Origin: Ananas comosus
Taxonomy: Eukaryota; Streptophyta; Magnoliopsida; Poales; Bromeliaceae
NCBI RefSeq assembly: GCF_001540865.1
Contig: NC_033621.1
Span: forward strand, 22,621,279 to 22,685,278
DNA length: 64,000 nt
Direction of reading: 5' to 3'
Shown here: piece after piece, positions 10,830 to 22,453 of the stretch
Layout: each line of letters begins with the position of its first letter
Position numbering within the stretch: the stretch's first letter is position 1
Position numbers and translations under genes: made by a program
Notes under the pieces: model-generated
Told to the model about the DNA's origin: nothing
What the model saw: the letters and a program-made list of their open reading frames with translations, nothing else
Databases searched by the model: none

Positions 10830-11285
10830 CATTAGGGGTGCCAACGAGCCGAACACGAATGAGCTGGGCTGACTCGTGTTCAGCTCGTTTCATAAACATT
10901 AAAATATTGAACCGAAAAATTCAGCTCGTTTATTAACGAACTGACTTACAAACAACAAGTTAAAAAATTAGAAAGAATATATATAATATAAATTTTCGAT
11001 ATCTTACCCATTAGAAACTTTGCAAATAAATGAATCATTTTATAATTACGCTAGGCTTTACAATTAGGTTGGACTAAAAATTAAATAATAAAAATATAAT
11101 ATATATATATATATATATAATTATTTATTTATATATATAAATATAAGATATATGTATTCGAGCTGTTATATATCAAGTCGAATACGAACAAGCTATCCTT
11201 AACTCGTGTTCAGCTTATTTATTAAATAAGCTAAAAATTTAATTCGTGAATAATGAATTGAATTACCACTCCTTGCTCGCACTTT
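10830..11285. repeat. Degenerate inverted-repeat element (GAGCTCG/CGAGCC type)
   Basis: The left part has GGGTGCCAACGAGCCGAACA and ACTCGTGTTCAGCTCGTTT, and the right part at 11200-11280 has ACTCGTGTTCAGCTTATTT and ends near ACCACTCCTTGCTCG. It resembles the common plant non-autonomous elements beginning GGGGTG(C/T)CAA. A TA microsatellite (11096-11120) lies inside. Confidence 0.45.
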
Positions 11286-11980
11286 AAAATTCAGCACAAA
11301 ATATATATGAATGTTTTTGTAAAGTTGTGACACTCAAGTATTGATACGAGAAAGTTCAAATTAAAATTTTATTATAACAAATAAAGTATCAAGTAGTAAT
11401 TTTTTTTTTTTTTTTTCTATTAGCATCATCATGTATTTAGAATTGCCTGACTCTAAAGTCTAGACCCTGTCACAATCAGTGGTCTATTCAATGGAGGGCT
11501 GGCAGGACAACTTGTATTCTGGTATGTAATGCAAGATGAGAATTGGAATCTTTTGGCCCCATGCATGATGGGGTCCATTGAAGAACCGACATATGTCAAT
11601 CAAATACTCCCAATGATTCATTATAAATATGCAACAGGATATATGCCACAGCACTCCGCAGATCTGGAGCGATCTAGAGGGGGAATGAGGCAAACCGGGC
11701 AAACGGATCGTGGGAAATATAATATGCGAGACGTAATTCCTTTGACAACTTAAGTTTTAATATATTTATTGATTAAATATAAAGTTCGGACTCACACCGG
11801 ACTTAATAATAATTTTTAAATATTACAAAATTTAATTTTTAAATATTTTTAATTGTGTAGATCAATTCAATGGTACCGATTATGAATTTGAAGCTCCGAT
11901 CATTCAAAACAACTTGATAGGATAATGTCATCAATCCTATTAATAGGATAGTAGATGGACTCTCTCTCTCTCTATATATA
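11286..11980. other. Spacer without recognisable gene
   Basis: Includes a 19-base T run at about 11400 and a less AT-rich stretch at 11440-11740 with short frames on both strands but no recognisable protein. I see no gene here. Confidence 0.5.
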
Positions 11981-12232
11981 GAGTCCAGCTAGGATATTAT
12001 CGATAGTACAAAGTATTTGGTGCTATCAAGTTTTCTACCGTTAGATTTATCTCTTTTATTATTATCATTTTCATCTGTTTGATTAAGATGATGTGGGCCC
12101 CTTAGAGTTGAGTGGGTGGTTAGTTGAATAGTATAATCGAATGGATAAAAATGATAAAAGAGGTAAATCTAACAGTAGAAAACTTGATAATACTAAATAC
12201 TTTGTATTATCGATAGTATTCCAGCCGGACTC
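11981..12232. mobile_element. MITE family A, copy 1, with long terminal inverted repeats
   Basis: Left end GAGTCCAGCTAGGATATTAT matches the reverse complement of the right end (AATACTATCGATAATAC... in reverse, ending AGCCGGACTC); the inverted repeats run about 80 bases including TAGATTTATCTCTTTTATT. The middle has ATGATGTGGGCCCCTTAGAG. Both flanks are CTCTCTCTCTATATATA, so the insertion is in or has duplicated that microsatellite. Other family members: 23067-23246, 23269-23490, 24059-24284 and 34725-35000. Confidence 0.75.
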
Positions 12233-13130
12233 TCTCTCTCTCTATATATATATAGGCTCAAATCTCTAACTTTAAAATAATAAATATATAAAAATCTGAA
12301 TCTTAAATGTGAAGCCTCAACCCAAACTTTAAATTGATTGATACAATTTTTGTAGAATGAGGTGAATTTAGTAGTTTGCTAAATATTTATTATAAAAATT
12401 TATTGGAGTAAAAGAAATAATTTGAGGATAGTTACCAATTATGTTAGAATACTTTCAAATAGTATTATTATTTTTATATGCTTCCACCCTTCGCAATCGA
12501 TAGGTGCCTGGGGTTTAATGGGGGTGGATGAAATAGTAGTAAATTTATTTGAATAGTACATCTAAAGGTTGTTTGGTTGTATATAGTTGTAATTGCACCG
12601 TAGTTATAACTATATGTAAATTCACATTCAACGTTTATTTTAATGTATTTAAATTCTACTATATAAGAAGATTTAACTGCAGCAATTAAGACTATGCGTA
12701 AATTGATCGTAATTTTAATTATAGCACTAGAAGAGAATAATTTAAAACAAAATAAATTCACCTCCCTAATAATAATTTTAAATAATTTTTTTCTATACAA
12801 AAATAATTTACATCGACAAATATAGAATGATAAAAAATTATAAATACACTTCAATTGCATATAATTTAACAAAATATTTCTAATTTTAATATTTTTTACT
12901 ATATCCAAGCAAATAAAATACATATAATCATAAAAATTATTTTTTAATTATACTGGATTTATAATTATGTCGAAGCAAAGTCACTGCTCTGAAAAAGTCC
13001 CCTGACACCGAAACAACAGCATTCAGCATACGATTAGTTTACTAAATAATTTTTTTCTACAATTTTTTTTTCAAAAACAAAAAAAATTAAAGGATAGTCA
13101 CTTTAACAGTGTCCTCTACAACCTGAGAAA
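12233..13130. other. AT-rich spacer upstream of second PPR gene
   Basis: Extremely AT-rich. A 149-codon minus-strand frame at 12474-12923 is of low complexity (I, N, Y, K, F) and does not look like a protein. A GA tract at 13133-13147 lies just before the next gene. Confidence 0.5.
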
Positions 13131-13151
13131 AAGAGAGAGAGAGAGAGGTTA

Positions 13152-14870
13152 ATGCGCTTTGCAATACCTTTTACCTCTCTTCCGCCATTAGAGCTCTCCC
13201 AAGTGTGCTCTTCTCTCTCCCTCCCCCAAACCAAGCAACTCCACGCCCTTCTCCTCCTCACCTCCCTCCACCACCGCCACCACTCTCCTTCTCCTCCGCC
13301 CACCTCTCCCCTTCTCCTCGTCCTCCCCCCTCTCCTCCGCTCCTACGCCGCCCATGGCGACCTCCCCTCCGCCCGCCACCTGTTCGACCAAATTCCCCAC
13401 CCAACCACCCTCCTCTACAACTCCATCATCCGCGCTCACGCCTCGCGCCGCGACTTCCCCTCCGCCTCTCGCCTCTTCGCGCAGCTCCGCCGCTCCGGCG
13501 CGCAGAAACCCGACAACTTCACCTTCGCCTGCGTCCTCCGCGCCTGCTCGGACAATTCCGATCCAATCGGCATTAGAACCCTCCATGGCGTCGTAGTCTC
13601 ATCTGGGCTGGTCGCGGATCGCGTGGTTAGTAGCGCCTTGGTGAGCGCTTACTCAAAACTAGGCCTTGTTGACCATGCGCGTAACGTGTTCGATGACATG
13701 GTTGAACCGGACCTGGTTCTGTGGAATGCGATGATTTCGGGGTGTGGGTATGTCGGATTCTGGCAAAAGGGGCTCGAATTGTTTTGTAGGATGCGAGAAA
13801 ATGGCGAGAAGCCTGATGGGTACTCATTGGTGGGACTGATATCGTGTTTCTCAGATTCGAATTCGCTTCGACTTGGCGGTGCAATTCATGGGATTTGTTT
13901 GAAATCAGGGTTTGATTCCAATGCCCATGTGAGAAGCGCACTGGTGGGAATGTACTCAAAGTATGGTTGCACAATTGAGAGCTATCAAATCTTTAAAAGT
14001 ATCTCGCAACCGGATTTAGTTACGTGGTCGGCTCTCATTACCGGCCTCTTGCAGGCTGGTAGGCATAAAGAGTCACTCACCATGTTCAGATATATGAGTA
14101 GCTCCGGCACAAGGCCGGATCATGTCTTGCTTGCTAGTTTACTCTCGGCTTGTGCTTCGGTTGTGGCTCTTCAGCATGGGAAACAGATCCACGGCTATGC
14201 CTTGCGTAAGGCGATTGATTCGAGCATCACAGTCTCGTGTGCTCTCGTAGATGTGTATGCAAAATGTGGACTTCCCAAATTTGCGTTAAAGGTGTTCGAG
14301 TCAATGCCAAAGAAGAATTTAGTCGCTTATAATACTGTTTTATCATGCTTAGGAATTCATGATTTTGCATATAAGGCTATTGAACTCTTTGAAAAGATGC
14401 TTGGTGAAGGCATTAGACCTGATAAAGCCACATTCTCTGCTCTGCTATGTGCTTGTTGCCACTGTGGCCTTTTAGATGAAGGATCAAAACTGTTTGCAAG
14501 AATGAGAGATGAATTCAGTTTAGAGATTCACATGGAGCATTATGTCTACATGGTGAAGCTGCTTTCCACGGTCGGGAAGCTAAAAGAAGCTTACGATCTT
14601 ATACAGGCGATGCCGTTCTCGCCAGATCGCGGTGTGTGGGGAGCATTTCTATGGGGCTGTTGTGTTCATGGCCATGCTGATCTGGGTGCAACTGTAGCCG
14701 AAAAGCTCTTCTTGATGGATCCAAGCAGAAGTGCTTATAGAGTGATGCTTTCGAATTTGTATGCTTCTAAGGAGATGTGGTGGGATGCTAAGAATCTTAG
14801 GGAGCAGATGACTGTTCAAGGTCTGCAGAAGAGCCCTGGGCTTAGTTCCATTGGTTATAGGTGCTTATAA
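13152..14870 (+). CDS. Pentatricopeptide repeat protein, E class
   Basis: Intronless, 572 residues, ATG at 13152 just after a GA-rich leader (13133-13147). The N-terminal 60 residues are rich in L, S, H and P and could include an organelle transit signal, which I infer only. From about residue 70 PPR motifs run in tandem (PTTLLYNSIIRAHASR, PDLVLWNAMISGCGYVG, PDLVTWSALITGLLQAG, KNLVAYNTVLSCLG), followed by the E-region (HMEHYVYMVKLLSTVGKLKEA, SPDRGVWGAFLWGC, PGLSSIGY) and a very short tail. No DYW domain. The first exon half is strikingly C-rich and the second half is not. Likely organellar RNA binding, perhaps an editing factor. It resembles Arabidopsis At1g64310, by memory. The stop lies 266 bp before the LYK3-like ATG. 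Confidence 0.94.
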   Translation: MRFAIPFTSLPPLELSQVCSSLSLPQTKQLHALLLLTSLHHRHHSPSPPPTSPLLLVLPPLLRSYAAHGDLPSARHLFDQIPHPTTLLYNSIIRAHASRRDFPSASRLFAQLRRSGAQKPDNFTFACVLRACSDNSDPIGIRTLHGVVVSSGLVADRVVSSALVSAYSKLGLVDHARNVFDDMVEPDLVLWNAMISGCGYVGFWQKGLELFCRMRENGEKPDGYSLVGLISCFSDSNSLRLGGAIHGICLKSGFDSNAHVRSALVGMYSKYGCTIESYQIFKSISQPDLVTWSALITGLLQAGRHKESLTMFRYMSSSGTRPDHVLLASLLSACASVVALQHGKQIHGYALRKAIDSSITVSCALVDVYAKCGLPKFALKVFESMPKKNLVAYNTVLSCLGIHDFAYKAIELFEKMLGEGIRPDKATFSALLCACCHCGLLDEGSKLFARMRDEFSLEIHMEHYVYMVKLLSTVGKLKEAYDLIQAMPFSPDRGVWGAFLWGCCVHGHADLGATVAEKLFLMDPSRSAYRVMLSNLYASKEMWWDAKNLREQMTVQGLQKSPGLSSIGYRCL

Positions 14871-15136
14871 TATAGTTTATTTCTCTCTTTAGTTTGGCCC
14901 ACAATGGAAATAAACAAGTTCCATAGAGTACTTAAAGAGACAAAATAAGAATCGATGAATTCAATGGAGAATACCACAACTTCAAGGCATTATGGTCCAA
15001 GATCCAACTGTTGATCCAACAAACCAACAGAACTATATGACAAGTACAAAGCTCCAAACTCTAGAAGACAAAAAGAACTCCTTTAACCCCTCTTCCTCTT
15101 CTCTATTCCTTTGAGCTTGTCCCTGCAGTGCTAAAC

Positions 15137-18100
15137 ATGGAGAAGGTTTTCTTTCCCTTATTTTCCATCTTCTCTATCCTCCCACATGTGAGTTCCACTC
15201 TATCCTTCATTGATTCGTCGAATCCGCGAGTGTTACTCAGTGCCAAGTGGCAACCAATACCATGCTCGCATCCTTCGCTTGTCCCCACTTGCAACTCCTA
15301 CCTCTACGTCGAGCCACATGGGCACTCCCCCTCCGAGATTGCCGCCATCTACTCCGCCAACACGTCACTGATCGAGGTCGTCAATCGCTCTGCCAGGGGC
15401 GCAGTCGACTTCTTGGTGCAAGTCCCGTGTACATGTGCGGCAGCTGATGACAACACCACTATCTTCTTCTTCCACGACACTAAGTATACTGTGGAGCTAA
15501 ATGACACACCCGAAAATGTAACGGGCACAGTTTTCAGTGGGCTGGCGTGGGATGTGGGCGAACCGACGAATCTCACAGCTGGGGAGAACATCACTGTGCA
15601 ATTGGTGTGCGGGTGCCTAACAGTGCCAACGGCCCCTGGGCTGGTAATCTCGTATGCTGTGCAGGTGGGGGACACCCTTGGCACGATAGCCGATCTTTTG
15701 AATTCCAATGTGGAGCTGATTCGGAGCGTGAACCCAAATTCAACCGCCAACCCAGAATTCCTGAGCCCTGGGACAGTTTTGTTCGTGCCTACCGGAGTTG
15801 GTGCAGGTTCACCACCTCGTTCTTCAACAAAAGGTTAATTTTGCATAGCAAAATCCAATACAGATTTTTTGTATCATACCCGCCTCAAATATGTGAAGTT
15901 ATGCAAACTCCCCTGTGCAGTCGTTATTTGCAGGCATACCCTTTAAAACCGTATTTATTTGCGTGCAGCTGTTATTTGCGTTCATACCCTTTAAAACTGT
16001 ATTTATTTGCATTCTTGCCTCTCTGGTGTACATATTTAAATACTGCTTTGGCATGGATATCCTCGTTGGGATACTCTTGCAAACAAGCAATAGGGGTAGG
16101 GTGCATCTATGTAATGTTTTGCATATATGTAGGGGATATGTATGCAAAAGACACAATCCAATATCAAGAGAAACCTTCTTACTTATTGTGATTTTGTTAT
16201 CTCATTAGGGAAAACTAGAGCTGCGGTGATAGTCGCAACCCCCATATCAGCTGCTTTCCTGCTTGTATGTGGCTTGACCATGTTCTTCCGTATAAGAAAT
16301 CACTCTAATCAGTCAGATGCTGAAGATCCTAAAAAGAAATTGGAGAAGACATTCAGTGCAAGAAGTATGAATGTGGGAAGTATCGCTGAATTGGAGAGCC
16401 ACTATCTTCGCAACAAAAAAACGGAAGGTGAGAGGGATTATTTATCCTGCCATTTTTTTTTTCTAGAGAGATCTTAAGCCTTTTCTATATTTCTATAACT
16501 TCTAATTAACTTTGTTTATCCTATAGATATTGATAAGGCATTGGAACTGGATAGACCTGTGGTCTTTAGTTTGGAGGCAGTTGGCGAAGCCACAGCAAAT
16601 TTTGATGAAAAGAGAAAGATTGGAGAGGGAGGATATGGAAGTGTATACCTTGGTATGTTAGGGTCGCAGGTAAATATTTCTATGTTGCCATTAATCAATT
16701 ACTCATCATAATTTTGAACTAGACTTCAAATTATTTCCTTGTTTTTCCTATCATCTGCAGGAAGTTGCAATAAAGAAGATGAGGGCAAACAAATCGAAGG
16801 AGTTCTTCGCTGAGCTAAAAGTGTTATGCAAAGTGCACCATATAAATGTGGTATGTAATTGCTCAATTTATGGAGCTAACAATCATCCTCTACATAAATT
16901 TTAGAGATATTTATGTATATACTGCTGCAAATTCTTGTATTTTAGATATATCCCTAATAAATGTGAATTCTCATACAAGTTGTTCAGAAACTTTTTCTTT
17001 CATTTTTATCTGTCAAACTCATTTTTCAGGGTATATATGAAAATTCAGAAATCACAAGGCTATATATGTACATAGATGACTTTGCAGAGATGTTTAAATA
17101 TGTAAAGGCCCCTTGATTCTAGTGCTAAAGATGCTGTAGCCCTAAAAAATTTTTGGTTTTCTTTACCCACTGATGGAAGTTTCTATCAGGTTGAGTTGAT
17201 CGGTTATGCAGCTGGCGGCGACCACCTATACCTGATTTACGAATATGTTCAGAACGGTTCTCTCAGTGAGCATCTTCACGATCCTTTGCTTAAAGGTAAA
17301 TAAAACTTTCATACCTTATTTTATGGATATACCCTTGCAAGTTCATCTAGTTTATGTATATACTCCTGTAAAATCTGATTTTTATCTATACACCTCGGAT
17401 ATGCGATCTCTTGCAGAAATGTGCTTACCTTAAGTGAGGAAACCATCCAATTGGTAGGAATTGGTTTTGATTTAGAAAATATTTTGTAGAAGAGTATATG
17501 TGTAAGAAACAATGTATATTTAAATTTAGTTTTTTTAACGGGTACATTTTATTTCTTGTATAGGAACTCAAAAGAGAAGCTAGTTCCATAATCATTTATT
17601 TTGCATCTCAGTACTTACTATATTATATATTACACATGTATTTAATCTTTACTTATGGTATTTTGTGCCTTTGGGTTGAATAAATCTGTATATGCTGTTG
17701 ATATAGAAATCATATAAAATGAATTATATCCAGGTCATCAGCCTCTCTCTTGGAGTGCCAGGATACAAATTGCCCTGGATGCCGCAAGGGGCATCGAGTA
17801 TATTCATGATCACACTAAGGCATGTTACGTGCATCGCGACATAAAAACAAGTAACATTCTGCTAGATAATGGATTAAGAGCCAAGGTGAGCCTTTTTCCA
17901 TTTTAGTCCCTTTTTCTTGTTTATCATGGCAAATCGAGGAGTACCATTAGCTTAAAATCTTTTCCTATTATTCCTATTACAGGTTGCAGATTTTGGGTTG
18001 GCAAAGCTCGTGGAAAGAAGTGGAGAAGATGAGTTTTTGGCAACCCGATTGGTTGGCACTCCCGGCTACCTCCCACCAGAGTTAGTATGATTGAGCTATT

Positions 18101-19619
18101 GAGATTTTATTTTTAGAATAGTATGCTTATTTGTATGAAGTAAATTCTAAACGATACTTATATGCCCGACTTTTACACAAGAAATCAGGTTGCGATAAAA
18201 CTTGAAAACTCTATATGAGAATTGGAAGGGACAAAATTCTTAAGACCTTTCATCTTACCAAAAGTATAAGTTAACACAATTAGCGATTATTTTGCAAACT
18301 ACTTAACAATGATCTTAAACTAATGTTTAAAATGCTTTTGACAGATCAGTGCGCGAACTTCAAATGACCCCGAAAGTTGATGTGTTTGCATTTGGAGTAG
18401 TTCTCGCAGAACTTATCACAGGTCTGCGAGCTCTCATTAGAGACAATAAGGAACCCAGCAAGATGAGAACGCTAGTTTCAACTGTAAGTTAACTCACACA
18501 ATATGAAGCAATAATATTTCCATAACTTGGCATGTGTTACAAATTTAGTACCTGATTTTTATGTCGATTTCAGTTAAAAGTCCTTAGGTTTCAACTTTCA
18601 AATTTGATAATTTAGGCTCGAAAGTTATTCAATATATGAAATAAGTCCTTCTGCTAGTCTGCCATCTCTATACACGCCGGGTCAACGTTTAACTTTATCC
18701 CTGAAGTTTGTTACTGATGTGGCATCTATTTTATCAATAGGTAGATCAATAGAAAAACTTATTAATTACACGGAACAAACTGTAAGGACTAAATTATTAA
18801 AAAGGGAACTGTTAGGACTGAATGCGAAATCGGTATCAGACTTTAGGGCTAAATTTTTAATTTTCCCTGGGGTAAATTGTATATATGGTACTCAAATTAT
18901 GAGGCACGCGACACTTTGGTCCGCAAACTTTAATTTATTGTTACCTCTGGTTTAAACTCTTTAATTTTTTTGCAATCAAGCCCCGCAGTCCATTTTAGTT
19001 AATTGATGATGATGTGTTGCTGATGTAGTATCTTTGTAATTACCATGTCATCCCCCACAACACTACTATGCCATTTTCACATCAGCAATGAGCAACACGT
19101 TGTCACTAAGTTGATTAAACTGTACTATGGAATTTGGTTGCATTAATGCAAAAACTTCGAGCAAAAAAATTACAACAAATTAATGTTCGGAGATAGAAGT
19201 GTCTTGCCTAAGAATTAAAGGATTGTAACTTAAAGATAATGAAAACATTTGTGGAGCGTATTTTGAGCAGATGAAAAGAGCTTTGGAAGGCGACGATCAG
19301 CAAAATACTTTGGAGACAATCATAGATGGTAACCTAAAGGACAATTATCCTATCGAGGAAGTTCACAAGGTTTGCATGATTCATTCAAATCTCATATTGA
19401 TTTCTTCTGCTACTGCTGCTGGAGTTTTTCTCAGCTTTGCTGCTTCTGCTTTAGATGGCAGCGATTTCGTTGTGGTGCTTGAGCGACGACCCAATGGATC
19501 GACCGGAAATGAGGGAGGTGATGACGAAGCTGTCTCATATCCTCATGGCCTCCATAGAATGGGAGGCATCTCTCGGTGGCAACGGCGAAGTGTTCAGCGG
19601 CGTCTTCAATGGCAGATGA
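15137..19619 (+). CDS. LYK3: LysM-domain receptor-like kinase, LYK3 type, ten exons
   Basis: Exons 15137-15833, 16209-16427, 16527-16669, 16761-16850, 17190-17295, 17734-17885, 17983-18080, 18345-18483, 19271-19369 and 19455-19619 join in phase to 1908 nt, 635 residues. Residues 1-20 are a signal peptide; the ectodomain to about 232 has the paired cysteine motifs CTC and CGC that link LysM modules and a clear LysM at [16 protein letters not shown]. One membrane span is at about 237-260. The kinase has GEGGYGSV from 338, Lys358 in VAIKK, HRD at 452-454 in [10 protein letters not shown] and DFG at 472-474, so all catalytic residues are present. The C-terminus [19 protein letters not shown] is characteristic of Arabidopsis LYK3 (At1g51940). 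LysM kinases sense chitin or related glycans at the plasma membrane; LYK3 is linked to modulation of immunity and abscisic acid responses. Introns 1, 4, 5 and 8 contain repeats. Confidence 0.95.
15921..16015. repeat. Tandem duplication (about 46 bp unit) in LYK3 intron 1
   Basis: GTTATTTGCAGGCATACCC...TTTAAAACCGTATTTATTTGC is followed at once by GTTATTTGCGTTCATACCC...TTTAAAACTGTATTTATTTGC. The two units differ by a few bases. Confidence 0.75.
18520..19210. repeat. Repeat-derived filler in LYK3 intron 8; same family as 19680-20010
   Basis: Intron 8 (18484-19270) is the largest of the gene. The segment around 18895-19000 (GCACGCGACACTTTGGTCC, CAAACTTTAATTTATTGTTA, GCAATCAAGCCCC) closely matches 19690-19780 beyond the stop codon (GCGTGCGACACTTTGTTCC). 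Both are members of one dispersed element of unclear ends. Confidence 0.6.
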
Positions 19620-20060
19620 GAGAACAGCCTCAACTAGGAGAGGAGAATGTCATATTAATTTTTAACTATTTGACTAAATTACACTTTTAATCCTCAAACT
19701 ATGTAGCGTGCGACACTTTGTTCCCTGAATTTTAATTTGTTATACTTTCTTACTCGAACTTTCTAAATTATAGCAATCTAGTTCCACGACCTAACTAGTT
19801 AATTAAATATTTGATGTGTCATTAATATAAAAGTAATATAACAATGCTATGTTTGATAACGCGACAATGATTAAGATAACACATTATTTTTTACATCAGT
19901 AATATATTAATGTTCACTCAACTAAATTAAATTATAGGACTTAATTGTAAATATTTTATTTAAAAATTTCAACAAATTAAAATTTGAGGGCGAAAATAAC
20001 ATGCACCTCAGTTTTTTTCTTAATGGTCTGATGAACGACATCAAACGTCAACTGATATGC
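19620..20060. other. Spacer after LYK3 with dispersed repeat
   Basis: Holds the LYK3 3' UTR and then the second copy of the GCGTGCGACACTTTG repeat (about 19680-20010), giving a pair of related elements on either side of the last two LYK3 exons. Confidence 0.5.
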
Positions 20061-20311
20061 AACAAAGTGTTTGTTTTTTTTTTTTTTGAGAGAGATAGGT
20101 AGCACATTACCCGTTTCATTTATTTTATTTATTTAGAAATAAATTTAGCTTGAAATGTGAATCAATTAGGATTCGAACTTGGGTCTCTTTCATTTAGAAA
20201 TAAACTTAGTTTGAAATGTGAATCAACTAGGATTCGAACTTGGATCTCGCGTACCAACCATCAAGTCCTTTGCCATTTGCTCTAGGGATGGTTGGTAACA
20301 AAGTGTTTGTT
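20061..20311 (-). mobile_element. tRNA-related SINE (copy 2) with perfect 15-bp target-site duplication
   Basis: On the minus strand: 5' head CCAACCATCCCTAGAGCAAA, A-box-like TAGAGCAAATGGCAAAGG, GGTTGGTACGCGAGATCC, B-box GTTCGAATCC, core GTGATTCACATTT in related form, tail CTATCTCTCTC and poly(A) (T run at 20074-20087 on +). AACAAAGTGTTTGTT occurs exactly at 20061-20075 and 20297-20311. This copy contains an internal duplication: the B-box/core segment is present twice (B-boxes at 20169-20178 and 20230-20239). It is the most complete member here. Confidence 0.9.
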
Positions 20312-20338
20312 AAATTTCAAAATAGTGAACTTTAAGGC

Positions 20339-20500
20339 AAGGATTTGGTTGGGACATTGCATGTGCTGAGAAGAGGACATTGAACAACTTCGGAGTTGCA
20401 CTGCTCTCAGTACTCTGCATCAATGAGAAGGATTTGGTTGGAACATTGCATGTGTAGAAGCCAACATTGAAATAATTTCGGAGTTGTACTGAATCAATGT
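20339..20500. repeat. Tandem duplication of about 80 bp
   Basis: AAGGATTTGGTTGGGACATTG...CATGTG...TTCGGAGTTGCACTG (from 20339) is followed by AAGGATTTGGTTGGAACATTG...TTCGGAGTTGTACTG (from 20429). Units differ by small indels and substitutions. Confidence 0.75.
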
Positions 20501-20551
20501 GTGTGGTGTGTGTGTTGTGTGTGTGTGCGTGTGTGTGTGTGTGTGTGTGTG
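20499..20551. repeat. (GT)n microsatellite
   Basis: About 26 alternating GT units with two interruptions. A second alternating purine-pyrimidine run, (GC)n followed by ACACAC, lies at 20667-20686. Confidence 0.9.
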
Positions 20552-20998
20552 AACTACATCAACAGGATGTAACAGTAGTGTCTTGGACTGTAAGAGTGTT
20601 GCATTACACAATAGAATATGGATCAAGATATTTCTCACAATAACATTCTCATACAAAGAACACGGTGGCGCGCGCGCGCGCACACATATAGAGATCAAGA
20701 TACATCAAGCCATTCAACAATGGAGCAAACTTATCAGATACCATTGCAATTTTGAGTTCCCAAAGATTTTATCATCCTCCTTATAACAAACTGAAAGGAG
20801 AAAATAGGGAGCTTATATATCTATATAATCTACGCATTTATAGATCAGTTACTTTCAACAGCCAATATATATCATAGCAAACATTCGACCCCAAGCATAT
20901 ATAGTAAAGAGACGACTTCCGAGTTCTTAAACCCATGCATGAGAATGCCTTCCATAAAAAGATAGCGAGAGCGAGGGAGAGAACGAGAACCAGTGATT

Positions 20999-22415
20999 TT
21001 AGAAGAATGTCCCCTCCGGAGGCTGAACTAACTTTCGGTTATGCGGCGCGGCCATTTCTTTCTTAAGCTGCGTTAGTATGTCCTCCATTGTGTGCTCGCG
21101 TTGCCAATTCGCCAGTAAGCCGAATTTCTTCGGGTCAACCTACATTTGGCCAACCAACTTGTCATTCGGAGAAACTAGTCTACCCGAGAGGAACACAAAA
21201 TGTTCAAACCAATAAACAAAGAACATACAAATATCTCCAGATTTTACCCTTTATACATTGAAAAAAGTGCTCTAGAGAAATAGATAAGAGTGCACGCAAG
21301 ATAGAGAGAGAGATACCACTCCCGTCTCGTGGTGAACACAAGTCATGTTGACGCGTGAGTGGAATCGAACACTCGGTGGTTTATCGGGATAGTCCTTGTC
21401 ACAGAACAGCTTGAGCTGATAAATGCGGCCCTCATGTACAGACTACGAAAAGAGAGCATAAGATTTATAGAAACTGAGAAATAAAACACAACCACCGTCA
21501 AATGCCATATAAAGAGTATCATCTCACATTGTGGGGCCCAATTATTGTGCCGGTCCACGAGCGCATGTATATATCATCACTATCATCCATTCCATAGCTA
21601 ACTGTCCCGTCTCCGATGCCCTTTTCTCCTCGCTCAAGTTCCTCCAGTAGCCTGAAGTTCCTCGGAACTGCATGCAAAGTGGTAATTACCAAAGAAACGA
21701 AATCCTACTTTAAAATACGCAACTATTTGATCACTAAGGCCGCATCCGCAGCCTCAGGGGGGCGAGTGTATCCCGACTATTTGATGCATTTGGTTCTAAA
21801 GCCCATGCCTCCATCTTATTTAGCAGATCAGAATACAAAGTGAATAGCTCAAAACTACAAAGAAATGAAACAATCCTGCACCAGAGAGAGAAAGAGAGGG
21901 GGATTCTGAGTTCGGTTCTTCAACAAGTAGTTTTTAGTGCATCGAGCCATCGACTAAGAAGAAATGGAAATGGAACAGTACGGAACATCGCGCTCCAGAT
22001 CTTCTATATAATGTCATGAGGCCTTCCTACAGTTCAAGCTTCGTGTACGAAGCCTCATATACGATGCATATAGCTGAAATTTTCTTTTAAAATTTTGTCC
22101 GTATCTACGCAACAGCAATACTATAATGCATTCGAATGAAATTCGCAAATAATTTCGGTCGAGTTTACACACTGAACAGGATTTCAGTTTCAACCCGAGG
22201 TAAATGGCCATATGCCGCCATTACCGCTTAAATTTTTAACCTCAGAGAGTTTTAATTTCTTCAGGCATCTTCTTCCAAGTTCGCAAATCACGATTCTTCT
22301 CTCCGAGCCCCAAAAAAGGGAGGTTAAAAAATAGAATAAAATACAAAAAAGTAATCTATGAGTGTTAATTTGGTACAAATGTACAGATACCTCCATTCCT
22401 TTCTCATTGAAAGAA

Positions 22416-22453
<38 letters not shown>

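Noticed and set aside
12474..12923. A 149-codon minus-strand frame
   Set aside because: AT-driven low-complexity translation (I, N, Y, K, F) with no family resemblance; the DNA is repetitive spacer.
13188..13586. Glycine/glutamate-rich minus frame and proline-rich + frame over the 5' end of the second PPR gene
   Set aside because: Shadows of the C-rich PPR N-terminus.
15921..16015. Direct repeats considered as a CRISPR-like array
   Set aside because: Only two units without spacers, in a plant intron; a simple tandem duplication.
18719..18955. A 78-codon + frame within LYK3 intron 8
   Set aside because: It lies in repeat-derived intron sequence and would break the conserved kinase reading frame.
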